64,000 nt of DNA, from contig CAIJOA010000045.1 of assembly GCA_903822185.1 (NCBI GenBank), forward strand, positions 1 to 64,000. The letters are read 5' to 3'. The position numbers and the translations under genes are program-made. This document shows positions 57,009 to 64,000 of this stretch, in pieces. The notes under the pieces were generated by a model. That model saw nothing but the letters and a program-made list of their open reading frames with translations. It ran no database searches and was not told where the DNA came from. The stretch is from an uncultured Rhodospirillales bacterium (lineage in GTDB: Bacteria > Pseudomonadota > Alphaproteobacteria > ATCC43930 > CGMCC-115725). Position 1 is the stretch's first letter; each line of letters starts with the position of its first letter.

Positions 57009-57556
57009 GATTTCGGTTTACCGCGCCCGCCCGTCAGGCGTTTGAAATAATAATGACCTTCGATGGTCTTACCATCGACGCGCGCATAAGCAGGGTTCGT
57101 GCCGAACCGTTCGAAGCCCATCGTCTCATAAAGTCCGATCGCCGCTTCCTGCGTCGCGCGCACGTCGAGATTGAGCACGGCGAAGCCGGCAACCCGCGCC
57201 GCATCTTCGACCGTTTCGATCATGCGCCGCGCAAGACCATGACCGCGCGACCAAGGCGCGAGAAAGTTACTGGTCAGCGTCGCGGCAAAGCTTTGCGCCT
57301 CGTTGTTGCGTGGCGGGCCGACAAGCTGCACCGCGCCGCAGATCGTGCCGTTGAGACGCGCGACAAACAACGTCCGTTCCGGCACCAGCAGGATGCCGTT
57401 CCAATAGGATTCGAGCACATGCGACGCCGGTGATTTCACCCAACCGAAACCACCGCCATCTTCGATCGCCGCGACGGTCGCCTCGCACAGATCTTCGAGA
57501 TCGCTGCCGGCGAAGGCGCGAATCCGTTCGATCGTCGTGACGACCGTTTCCGTCAT
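57005..57556 (-). CDS. GNAT acetyltransferase inside his operon
   Basis: A 183-residue GNAT protein. Acetyl-CoA site region [18 protein letters not shown] and [22 protein letters not shown]. It lies between hisH and hisA, coupled to both (TGATG with hisH and 4-bp overlap with hisA). The same insertion occurs in some Rhodospirillales (recalled, not checked). The substrate is unknown; the context suggests a histidine-pathway or small-molecule amine, an inference. A GTG one codon upstream is an alternative start. Confidence 0.88.
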   Translation of the reverse strand: MTETVVTTIERIRAFAGSDLEDLCEATVAAIEDGGGFGWVKSPASHVLESYWNGILLVPERTLFVARLNGTICGAVQLVGPPRNNEAQSFAATLTSNFLAPWSRGHGLARRMIETVEDAARVAGFAVLNLDVRATQEAAIGLYETMGFERFGTNPAYARVDGKTIEGHYYFKRLTGGRGKPKS

Positions 57557-58197
57557 CACGGTTTCCAGCGCAAGAAGTTGGCGATGAGCTTAAGACCCGT
57601 CGCCTGACTTTTCTCGGGATGGAACTGCACGCCGATGATGTTGTCGCGTCCGACGACCGCCGTGACCGCCCCGCCGTAATCGACCGTGGCGATAAGGTCT
57701 TTCGGATCGGCAGCGGTCAGCGCGTAGGAATGAACGAAATAGGCATGCGCGTCGTTCTCGATGCCGTCGAGCACCGGGTGCTTTCGGTGCATCTGCAACT
57801 GGTTCCAGCCCATATGCGGAATCTTCAGCTTCGGATCGCTGGGCACCAGCGGCGCGACTTCGCCTTTGATCCAGCCGAGGCCATCGACGGTTTCGAATTC
57901 ACGGCCGCGATCCGCGAGCAATTGCATGCCGACACAGATGCCGAGAAACGGCCGGCCTTCTTTCAGCACGACCTGCTTCAGCGCCTCTTCCATGCCCGGC
58001 ACCTTGGCGAGGCCGCGGCGACAATCGGCAAAGGCGCCGACGCCCGGCAACACCACGCGGGTCGCGCCGCGCAAGCTATCGGCGTGATTGGTGACGAGGA
58101 CGCGGCCGTCGGCGCCGCTTTCGCGCGCCGCACGTTCCAGCGCCTTCGCGGCCGAGCGAAGATTGCCCGAGCCGTAATCGATGACGACGGTGGTCAT
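57556..58197 (-). CDS. hisH: Imidazole glycerol phosphate synthase, HisH
   Basis: A 213-residue class I glutamine amidotransferase. The nucleophile Cys is in [11 protein letters not shown], and the His-Glu pair in [10 protein letters not shown]. Supplies ammonia to HisF. ATG at 58197 overlaps the hisB stop (TAATG). Confidence 0.97.
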   Translation of the reverse strand: MTTVVIDYGSGNLRSAAKALERAARESGADGRVLVTNHADSLRGATRVVLPGVGAFADCRRGLAKVPGMEEALKQVVLKEGRPFLGICVGMQLLADRGREFETVDGLGWIKGEVAPLVPSDPKLKIPHMGWNQLQMHRKHPVLDGIENDAHAYFVHSYALTAADPKDLIATVDYGGAVTAVVGRDNIIGVQFHPEKSQATGLKLIANFLRWKP

Positions 58198-58838
58198 TAG
58201 AGAGAACCGCCGAGCACGCCCTTGGTGGAAGGCACGGCATCGAGACGGCGCGGATCGAGCGCGGTCGCCATACGCAGTGCGCGGGCAAGCCCTTTGAAGC
58301 AGGATTCGACGATATGGTGATTATTCTCACCATAAAGATTTTCGATATGGAGCGTGACACCCGCCGATTGGGCGAAGGCCTGGAACCATTCCTTGAACAG
58401 TTCCGTATCCATCTCGCCCAGTTTCGGGCGCGAGAAAGTAACCTTCCAAACGAGATACGGCCGGTTCGACAGATCGAGCGCGACACGGGTCAGCGTCTCG
58501 TCCATCGGCACCATCGCCTCGCCCCAGCGCATGATGCCCTTACGGTCACCCAGCGCCTTGTTCACCGCCTCGCCAACGACGTAGCCGGAATCTTCGGTGG
58601 TGTGATGGAAGTCGATATGGAGGTCGCCCTCGGCCTTCAGCGTCAGATCCATCAGGCTGTGGCGCGACAACTGATCCAGCATATGGTCGAGGAAACCGAT
58701 GCCACTGGCGATGTCCGACACGCCCTGGCCGTCGAGATTGACGGTCGCGGCAATGCGGGTCTCGCGCGTGTTGCGTTCGACATGGGCCTGACGGCCCGCG
58801 GCGGCGGACGGGGTCGAATCTGATTTCGCTGGCGGCAA
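58197..58838 (-). CDS. hisB: Imidazoleglycerol-phosphate dehydratase
   Basis: A 213-residue enzyme with the two His-rich metal motifs [15 protein letters not shown] and [11 protein letters not shown]. Stand-alone, without the phosphatase half found in enterobacteria. The TTG at 58838 is preferred because AAGGAG sits 6 nt upstream; the earlier TTG at 58844 directly abuts the Shine-Dalgarno. First gene of the his transcript seen here. Confidence 0.95.
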   Translation of the reverse strand: MPPAKSDSTPSAAAGRQAHVERNTRETRIAATVNLDGQGVSDIASGIGFLDHMLDQLSRHSLMDLTLKAEGDLHIDFHHTTEDSGYVVGEAVNKALGDRKGIMRWGEAMVPMDETLTRVALDLSNRPYLVWKVTFSRPKLGEMDTELFKEWFQAFAQSAGVTLHIENLYGENNHHIVESCFKGLARALRMATALDPRRLDAVPSTKGVLGGSL

Positions 58839-58908
58839 GGGCAACTCCTTGAAGCTGCCCTTTTAGCAAAATCCGGGAATTATCGCTACCGCCCCCTCGG
58901 GCCTGGCC

Positions 58909-59775
58909 TCAAACCACCAGGGCGCCGTGCTCGCTTTGGCCTTCGGTCAGGCCGCGATCCTTCATCCAATCGTAGGTCCGGCTGAACAACGTCGAATCAT
59001 AATAATCGACGTGTTTGTAATGGACGAAGGCCTTCAGCAGCTCACGCGGCTCCAGGCCGCCCTTGGCCTGGGCGCAGACATGGTGGGCATATTTGTAGAA
59101 ATCGCGGTTGATCAGATCGACCGCCTGGTTTTCCGCCTCGTAATAGGCTTTGCGTTGCGCGTCGGTCAGGCTGGGCGCGATGACCTCGCCGCCGCGATAG
59201 AACGAGGCGGCGATGATGTGAGCCCCTTCTTTAAGGGCGAGACTGATGAACGGCTCCATCACCGTAACCGCGCGATAGGTGCCGTTCTTGAGCGCGGCAT
59301 AGCGCGCCTGCGGCAGCCCGCCATTGGCGATATTGACGTGTTCCGCGCCGAGGGCGCTTTCGAGCATTTGGATGGTGGTGTAGTGCGAACCGGTCAGTTC
59401 CTGCACCAAAACAGGGACATCGGCCAAGTCGCGCGGCACTTGCAGCGCGTCGTCGAAGGTAATGATGGCCTGGGCCGCAACCGCCGCGCGCAACGCCGCC
59501 AGCTTGCCGCCGCGGGTGCCGCGCTCCAGCCGGTCGATGCTGGCCCATTCGCAGACATTGTAGCTGTCGGCCGAACCGCATTCGAACATCTGTTCCTTGA
59601 GGCGCGACAGGATTGGTTTTTCGGCGCTGTCCTTTTCGCGATCGGCGTAGCTGGCCGACATTTGCACATCGAGGCCGGCTTTTTCGAACAGCTTTTCCTC
59701 GATCCCGACCAAGACCGGCAGGTCGAAAACCGGGTTGTTGGGGGCTATGCGAACGACGGGAAGATCGGTGGCCAT
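58909..59775 (-). CDS. NMT1/THI5-like solute-binding-fold protein without signal peptide
   Basis: A 288-residue protein of the NMT1/SsuA-like periplasmic-binding fold. VVRIAPNNPVFDLPVLVGIEE at the N-terminus and FDDALQVPRDLADVPVLVQ fit this fold. No signal peptide or lipobox is present and no ABC permease or ATPase gene is adjacent, so it may act as a cytoplasmic sensor or enzyme (like yeast THI5-type proteins) or be exported another way. It lies between hisB and hslV. Confidence 0.7.
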   Translation of the reverse strand: MATDLPVVRIAPNNPVFDLPVLVGIEEKLFEKAGLDVQMSASYADREKDSAEKPILSRLKEQMFECGSADSYNVCEWASIDRLERGTRGGKLAALRAAVAAQAIITFDDALQVPRDLADVPVLVQELTGSHYTTIQMLESALGAEHVNIANGGLPQARYAALKNGTYRAVTVMEPFISLALKEGAHIIAASFYRGGEVIAPSLTDAQRKAYYEAENQAVDLINRDFYKYAHHVCAQAKGGLEPRELLKAFVHYKHVDYYDSTLFSRTYDWMKDRGLTEGQSEHGALVV

Positions 59776-59814
59776 CGGCTATCTCCTTGCGATCACGCGA
59801 AAAATCCGCCGCAA

Positions 59815-59843
59815 CTTGATCGCGGCGCGCTGCTACCCCACAT
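59815..59843 (+). promoter_or_regulatory. Candidate sigma-32 heat-shock promoter for hslVU
   Basis: CTTGAT (59815-59820), then 15 bp, then CCCCACAT (59836-59843) is close to the heat-shock consensus CTTGAA-N13-15-CCCCATnT. The predicted start near 59850 leaves a 20-nt leader before the ATG at 59871. hslVU is a classic RpoH target. Confidence 0.6.
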
Positions 59844-59870
59844 GCTAGCTTCGTTTCCATGGGAAAGAAG

Positions 59871-60419
59871 ATGTCGGAAGCAGAATCGAACGTTTGGCAC
59901 GGTACCACCATCATCGCCGTGCGCAAAGATGGCCAGGTCGCCCTCGCCGGTGATGGTCAGGTGTCGATGGGCAATACCATCGTCAAATCCAACGCCAAGA
60001 AATTGCGCCGCCTTGCCGGCGGCACGGTCATTGCGGGGTTCGCCGGCGCGACGGCGGATGCCTTTGCCCTCTTCGACCGCCTCGAAGGCAAAATGGAGCA
60101 ATATCCGGGGCAACTGACGCGGGCCTGTGTCGAGCTGGCCAAGGATTGGCGCACGGATCGTTACCTTAGGAAGCTGGAGGCGATCATGGCGGTTGCCGAT
60201 AAGTCGGTGTCGCTGATCGTGTCGGGTACCGGCGATGTGCTGGAGCCGGAAGACGGCATCATCGGCATCGGGTCCGGTGGCAACTATGCCCTCGCCGCCG
60301 CGCGCGCCTTGATCGACGTCCCCGGGCTCGACGCCGAAACGATCGCGCGCAAAGCCATCGCGATCGCCGGCTCGATCTGCGTTTTCACCAACGGCAAAGT
60401 GACCTTCGAATCGCTATGA
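59871..60419 (+). CDS. hslV: ATP-dependent protease subunit HslV
   Basis: A 182-residue N-terminal-nucleophile threonine protease. The catalytic Thr follows the propeptide in WHGTTIIAV, and [19 protein letters not shown] is diagnostic. The ATG at 59871 is preferred over 59859 because GGAAAG precedes it and because the likely heat-shock start would leave almost no leader for the earlier codon. Overlaps hslU by 4 bp. Confidence 0.95.
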   Translation: MSEAESNVWHGTTIIAVRKDGQVALAGDGQVSMGNTIVKSNAKKLRRLAGGTVIAGFAGATADAFALFDRLEGKMEQYPGQLTRACVELAKDWRTDRYLRKLEAIMAVADKSVSLIVSGTGDVLEPEDGIIGIGSGGNYALAAARALIDVPGLDAETIARKAIAIAGSICVFTNGKVTFESL

Positions 60420-61732
60420 GTGTTTCCTTCAGTCCGCGCGAGATCGTTTCCGAACTTGATCGCCATATCGTCGGCCAGGCCGACGCCAAGCGCGCCGTCG
60501 CCATCGCCTTGCGCAATCGCTGGCGGCGGCAACAGCTTCCCGAAGCTTTGCGCGAAGAAGTTCAGCCGAAGAACATTCTGATGATCGGCCCGACCGGGAT
60601 CGGCAAGACCGAGATCGCCCGGCGTCTGGCAAAACTGGCGCAGGCGCCTTTCATCAAAGTTGAAGCAACCAAGTTCACCGAGGTCGGCTATGTCGGCCGC
60701 GATGTCGAGCAGATCATCCGCGACCTGGTCGAAGTTTCGTTACTGATGACGCGCGAACGTCTGCGCAAGGACGTCGAAAGCAAAGCGGAACTGGCCGCCG
60801 AAGAGCGCGTGCTCGACGCGTTGGTCGGGCAAGGCGCCGGTCCGGACACGCGGACGAAGTTTCGGAAGATGCTGCGCAACAACGAGATCAACGATCGCGA
60901 GATCGAGATCCAAGTGCCCGACAGCGGCAGCATGCCGACGATGGAAGTCCCCGGTATGCCCGGCGCGCAGATGGGCATGGTCAATATCGGCGAGATGTTC
61001 GGCAAGGCTTTCGGCGGCGGCCGCACCAAGCCGCGCAAGATGAGCGTCGCCGACAGTTACAAAGTTCTGATCGCCGAAGAGAGCGACAAGCTGCTGGATC
61101 AAGAACGCGTCAACAAGGACGCCATCTTCGCGGTCGAGCAGAACGGCATCGTCTTCCTGGACGAGATCGACAAGATCGCCGGCCGCAGCGAGCATCGCGG
61201 CGGCGCTGATGTCAGCCGCGAAGGCGTGCAGCGAGATCTATTACCCTTGATCGAAGGCACCACCGTTGCGACGAAGCATGGCGCGGTGAAGACCGATCAT
61301 ATTCTGTTCATCGCCTCGGGCGCATTTCATGTCTCGAAGCCATCGGATCTTCTGCCCGAGCTGCAAGGCCGCTTGCCGATCCGGGTCGAGTTAAAGCCGC
61401 TAACGCGCGACGATTTCCGCCGCATCCTCACGGAACCCGAAGCAAGCCTGATCAAGCAATATATCGCGTTGATGGCGACAGAAGACGTCACCCTCGAATT
61501 TACCGAGGATGCGATCGACGAGTTGGCGTCATTGGCGGAAGAGATCAATACGACGGTCGAGAATATCGGGGCCCGCCGGCTTCATACGGTGCTGGAACGG
61601 CTGTTAGAGGAAGCGAGCTACAGTGCTTCCGATCAGCCGCCGCAAACCGTCGTTCGGATCGACCGCAATTACGTTCGCGACAAAGTCAGTGCGCTCGCGA
61701 AGAACGCCGATCTATCGAGGTTTATTCTGTAA
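60416..61732 (+). CDS. hslU: HslU ATPase
   Basis: A 438-residue AAA+ unfoldase, partner of HslV. Walker [13 protein letters not shown] (near 57), Walker [13 protein letters not shown] (near 245), and the C-terminal tail ending DLSRFIL that docks on HslV. Full length, with ATG at 60416 inside the hslV end, followed by a terminator. Confidence 0.98.
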   Translation: MSVSFSPREIVSELDRHIVGQADAKRAVAIALRNRWRRQQLPEALREEVQPKNILMIGPTGIGKTEIARRLAKLAQAPFIKVEATKFTEVGYVGRDVEQIIRDLVEVSLLMTRERLRKDVESKAELAAEERVLDALVGQGAGPDTRTKFRKMLRNNEINDREIEIQVPDSGSMPTMEVPGMPGAQMGMVNIGEMFGKAFGGGRTKPRKMSVADSYKVLIAEESDKLLDQERVNKDAIFAVEQNGIVFLDEIDKIAGRSEHRGGADVSREGVQRDLLPLIEGTTVATKHGAVKTDHILFIASGAFHVSKPSDLLPELQGRLPIRVELKPLTRDDFRRILTEPEASLIKQYIALMATEDVTLEFTEDAIDELASLAEEINTTVENIGARRLHTVLERLLEEASYSASDQPPQTVVRIDRNYVRDKVSALAKNADLSRFIL

Positions 61733-61736
61733 CGGA

Positions 61737-61765
61737 AACGGGCGGCGTTGCCGCCGCCCGTTTTG
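61737..61765. terminator. Terminator between hslU and cspA
   Basis: AACGGGCGGC (61737-61746) and GCCGCCCGTT (61753-61762) form a 10-bp stem with a 6-nt loop, followed by TTTTG on the plus strand; a shorter T run follows on the minus strand. It serves hslVU and probably the convergent cspA. Confidence 0.85.
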
Positions 61766-61770
61766 TCGCT

Positions 61771-61974
61771 TTAGGCGTTGGTGAGGTTCGCAGCGGCCGC
61801 TTTGCCGCGATCCATCGAAACGTCGTATTTAACCTTCTGGCCTTCGGCCAGTCCGCCCATGCCTGCGCGCTCGACCGCAGAGATATGAACGAAAACGTCC
61901 TTGCCGCCGTCATCGGGTTGAATGAAGCCGTAACCCTTTTGGGCGTTGAACCATTTTACAGTGCCGATAGCCAA
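61771..61974 (-). CDS. cspA: Cold shock protein
   Basis: A 67-residue CSD protein with RNP1 KGYGFIQPD and RNP2 VFVHISAV. It acts as a single-strand nucleic acid chaperone. The start codon is TTG at 61974 (GGAGA 6 nt upstream). A 10-bp hairpin with one mismatch (61998-62022) sits in the leader, and the leader may be long (about 200 bp), as usual for cold-regulated csp genes. Confidence 0.95.
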   Translation of the reverse strand: MAIGTVKWFNAQKGYGFIQPDDGGKDVFVHISAVERAGMGGLAEGQKVKYDVSMDRGKAAAANLTNA

Positions 61975-61997
61975 GAGAAGTCTCCAATCAGTATTTC

Positions 61998-62022
61998 GGA
62001 TGCGGCCTGAAGGGCCTCATCC
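61998..62022 (-). other. Stem-loop in cspA leader
   Basis: GGATGCGGCC and GGCCTCATCC can pair with one mismatch around a 5-nt loop, 24 nt before the TTG start. Leader structure is known to control csp mRNA translation in other species; here it is only a suggestion. Confidence 0.35.
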
Positions 62023-62185
62023 ATCGTGGGATGACTACGGTCCTTCGATTCCGGTTTTAAGGCAACAATTTTTTTGCGGCGGGGATTAGGCAAAGAGGGG
62101 GTAAAAGCGCGACAGCGCTTGCCAAAGCGCCCCGCAGGGTCTTTCCTCGATCCAACAATGACCGTCGCCGGATGGGAGCGAAGCC

Positions 62186-62725
62186 ATGGACAATAATACC
62201 GTCGAAAATCGCGCAAAGCTGCGTGTCGAGCCCCTCAATCAACCGAAAATCTTCTCACATGGCACGTTGGAATGCCGAAATCTGTCGGAATCCCGGCCGT
62301 TTTACGAGGAGTTCCTCGGTTTAGAGTGTGTACGGCACGCGCAAAAGGCGATGATGCTGCGAAAAGGCGGATATTTCGGTCTGGTATGCCTCGAAAAGGG
62401 AAAAAACGTCCGTCCTGTCGGGGTTGGTAACCATTGGGGAATGGACTTCGCCACCAAGGAAGAAGTCGATCGCGGCCGCGAATTGGCGATCGAGCACAAA
62501 GAAAAATACGGCATCCAAAAAGTGATGCGCATCACCGAGATGCACGGCACTTACGCGTTTTATTTCCAGGATCGCGACGGCAATTGGTGGGAATTCCAGT
62601 ATGTCGGCGAGGGTCAAGAAACCGGCCAGGGCCGTTATGACCGGCATTTTGCCCGCGGCGACGTCGTCCCGATGGGGACCGACACCTCGGCCATTCCGAT
62701 GGAAGATGATCCGACTGAAGAGTAG
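62186..62725 (+). CDS. VOC-superfamily (glyoxalase/dioxygenase fold) protein
   Basis: A 179-residue VOC protein. Probable metal ligands are the His in FSHGTLE (near 25), the His in GNHWGMDF and the Glu in WWEFQYV (near 132), in the order His-His-Glu used by ring-cleaving dioxygenases. DGNWWEFQYVG is typical. The C-terminal tail (about 40 aa) is acidic. Substrate unknown. GGGAG precedes the ATG. Confidence 0.82.
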   Translation: MDNNTVENRAKLRVEPLNQPKIFSHGTLECRNLSESRPFYEEFLGLECVRHAQKAMMLRKGGYFGLVCLEKGKNVRPVGVGNHWGMDFATKEEVDRGRELAIEHKEKYGIQKVMRITEMHGTYAFYFQDRDGNWWEFQYVGEGQETGQGRYDRHFARGDVVPMGTDTSAIPMEDDPTEE

Positions 62726-62747
62726 GGCGCCCGAAGAGTAATCTGCC

Positions 62748-63143
62748 CTAGCCGGCCACCCGGCTTTTGCGGCGTCGCGACGGCGATGCCGGTACCGATT
62801 TGATGATTTCGAGAATCCGCTCGGTCCGTTCGGGCGGCAGATTACGGATGCGTTCGGCCAGAAGATTCGCCAGTTCAGTCGCCGCCGGCGACAGACCCGC
62901 GGTATCGACCGTGACCCGCGGATGCGAGACACGCGCCAGGCGCATCAATTCATCCGCCTCGTCCCAGATGATGTTGAGCTGGGCGCAGATCGCGACAACC
63001 ATCGCATGGGTCGGACGGCCGCGACGGCCATGTTCCAGCGCCGACAGATACGCTGCCGAAACGCCCAGCGCCTCAGCCATGTCTTTGAGCGCGATATCCC
63101 GCTCGCCCCGCAATTGCCGCAGACGCACGCCGAACGGCGTCAT
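62748..63143 (-). CDS. XRE-family regulator
   Basis: A 131-residue protein with an N-terminal HTH_3 domain (LRGERDIALKDMAEALGVSA, then YLSALEHGRRGRPTHAMV). The rest is helical with a basic end. It overlaps the Smr gene by 4 bp and belongs to the LutC-Smr-XRE string. No target is apparent. Confidence 0.85.
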   Translation of the reverse strand: MTPFGVRLRQLRGERDIALKDMAEALGVSAAYLSALEHGRRGRPTHAMVVAICAQLNIIWDEADELMRLARVSHPRVTVDTAGLSPAATELANLLAERIRNLPPERTERILEIIKSVPASPSRRRKSRVAG

Positions 63144-63634
63144 CGCAAACGCCGCAGCAACAGATACAGCGCGCCTTCGCCGCCATGCAGACCGTGAGCC
63201 CGCGAAGCGGCGGTGACGCGGCCGCGATTGTCGCCTTCCTCGAGCCAGCGCGGCACGTTGCCGTAGAGCACGCCGGACTTTCCCGTGATCACCAGCACCG
63301 CGCGCATGCCGTGATTTTGCGCGTTGGCGATGAAACGCGAGAGTGCCTCGTGCGCGCGGTTCTGGGTCATGCCGTGAAGATCGAGGCGCGCCTCAATCGG
63401 TAATCGGCCGCGCTTCAATTTCTGTGCGCTGCGGCGATCGACGGTGACGATACCCGGTGCCGGGACAATCTTTGGCGACGGTGCGAGGGGTTCGAGACTC
63501 TTCGGATTGTTCGCGATAATCAGCGCCGGTGCCGGCTTGGCGATCGTCTCGACCGCACGGTGACGGCGCAACGGCTTCACGCCGCGCATCGTCTCCTGCC
63601 ACAAGGCGCGTTCTTCGCCTCTAAGCGCGCGCAT
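63140..63634 (-). CDS. Smr-domain protein
   Basis: A 164-residue protein with a C-terminal Smr domain (about 85-160). LDLHGMTQNRAHEALSRFI is the diagnostic LDLHG strand-helix, and VITGKSGVLYGNVPRWL follows. Smr domains are nucleases or bind branched DNA. The N-terminal half is unstructured and basic. It overlaps the LutC-like gene by 14 bp. Confidence 0.88.
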   Translation of the reverse strand: MRALRGEERALWQETMRGVKPLRRHRAVETIAKPAPALIIANNPKSLEPLAPSPKIVPAPGIVTVDRRSAQKLKRGRLPIEARLDLHGMTQNRAHEALSRFIANAQNHGMRAVLVITGKSGVLYGNVPRWLEEGDNRGRVTAASRAHGLHGGEGALYLLLRRLR

Positions 63635-64000
63635 CGTCGATCAGCACAATGTGAAGCCGGCGCGGACCATGTGCGCCGAGCACCATACGTTGTTCGATAT
63701 CGCCGGTGCGCGACGGACCGCTGATGAAATTGACGGTACGCGGCATCGCGCCTTTCGCGCGCAGGCGATCCCAGCCGTCTTCGTAAGACGCGACCACCTG
63801 GCCGGCGCGCAGCACGACGATATGCGTGTCGGGTAAAAAATTGTTGCGCGTCGGGCTGTCGGGACCAGACACCAGCATCAAGGTACCGGTTTCGGCGACG
63901 GCTGCATGACACGCGGTGACGCCAACCGCATCGTCGTCCGCGGCGATACCTTTGTGGATATCAAGCAGTGGCGCTTTATCCCAAGGCACATCGTCGAGTT
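63621..64000 (-). CDS. LutC/YkgG-type LUD-domain protein (partial)
   Basis: The C-terminal 126 residues of a LUD-domain protein; the gene continues beyond the window end. VGVTACHAAVAETGTLML and NFISGPSRTGDIEQRMVLGAHGP are LutC/YkgG signatures; LutC acts with LutAB in L-lactate oxidation. LutA or LutB cannot be seen. It precedes Smr and XRE on the same strand. Confidence 0.85.
   Translation of the reverse strand, partial: LDDVPWDKAPLLDIHKGIAADDDAVGVTACHAAVAETGTLMLVSGPDSPTRNNFLPDTHIVVLRAGQVVASYEDGWDRLRAKGAMPRTVNFISGPSRTGDIEQRMVLGAHGPRRLHIVLIDDARA

Overview
The window is about 61-63% GC by eye, densely packed and contiguous. It looks like the chromosome of a free-living alphaproteobacterium, most probably near the Rhodospirillales; this is inference from gene content. 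The pointers are an Irr-type Fur regulator with a HHH motif plus a second Fur/Mur protein, a MucR/Ros zinc-finger regulator, an OlsB-OlsA ornithine-lipid pair, and the alphaproteobacterial orders miaB-phoH-ybeY-corC-lnt-xre-trmB-rimP-nusA-ylxR-infB-rbfA-truB-rpsO-pnp and hisB-hisH-GNAT-hisA-hisF-hisE-hinT next to hslVU. I see no rRNA, tRNA, prophage, insertion sequence or CRISPR array.

Layout. 1-4.5 kb: an iron/peroxide cassette (DUF3501 protein, Fe-S oxidoreductase, rubrerythrin, Irr), then a nitronate-monooxygenase-like flavoprotein. 4.6-14.8 kb: the minus-strand translation/RNA block from rimP to pnp, with trmB upstream. 14.8-20.8 kb: xre, lnt, corC, ybeY, phoH, miaB. 20.8-24.7 kb: olsBA, Fur/Mur, MucR, rimI, tsaB. 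24.7-30.8 kb: a DdpX-like dipeptidase, an Nfu-type Fe-S scaffold, a stress protein, a TIGR02186/TauE pair, trpS, murJ. 31.0-33.5 kb: a plus-strand trio of a secreted spermidine-synthase-fold protein, a small membrane protein and a secreted M28/glutaminyl-cyclase-fold protein with altered metal ligands. 33.5-37.5 kb: dapB, nth, small envelope proteins, a lipoprotein-TetR pair and a small coiled-coil/RHH-like protein. 37.5-54.8 kb: accessory and envelope genes (KefB/YbaL antiporter, MAPEG, comM, Flp pilin, MFS, methyltransferase, ABC exporter, FAH hydrolase, FecR protein, MscL, Kup, PAS proteins, a multi-PAS histidine kinase). 54.8-61.7 kb: the his operon and hslVU. 61.7-64 kb: cspA, a VOC protein, XRE, Smr and a truncated LutC-like gene.

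Two systems deserve attention. (1) The rubrerythrin has no rubredoxin domain and sits upstream of a two-cluster Fe-S oxidoreductase that could be its electron donor. The rubrerythrin and irr promoters carry the same 17-bp box (WTTGGAW-N3-TTCTAAW on the coding strand), each starting on the last two bases of the -10 element, so Irr autoregulation together with control of the peroxide cassette is a concrete prediction. (2) The 31.0-33.5 kb trio pairs two exported enzyme folds, both with non-canonical active sites, with a membrane domain normally fused to the first. Several intergenic inverted repeats (before mucR, the RHH-like gene, the TetR operon, flp and the histidine kinase) look like operators or mRNA structures.
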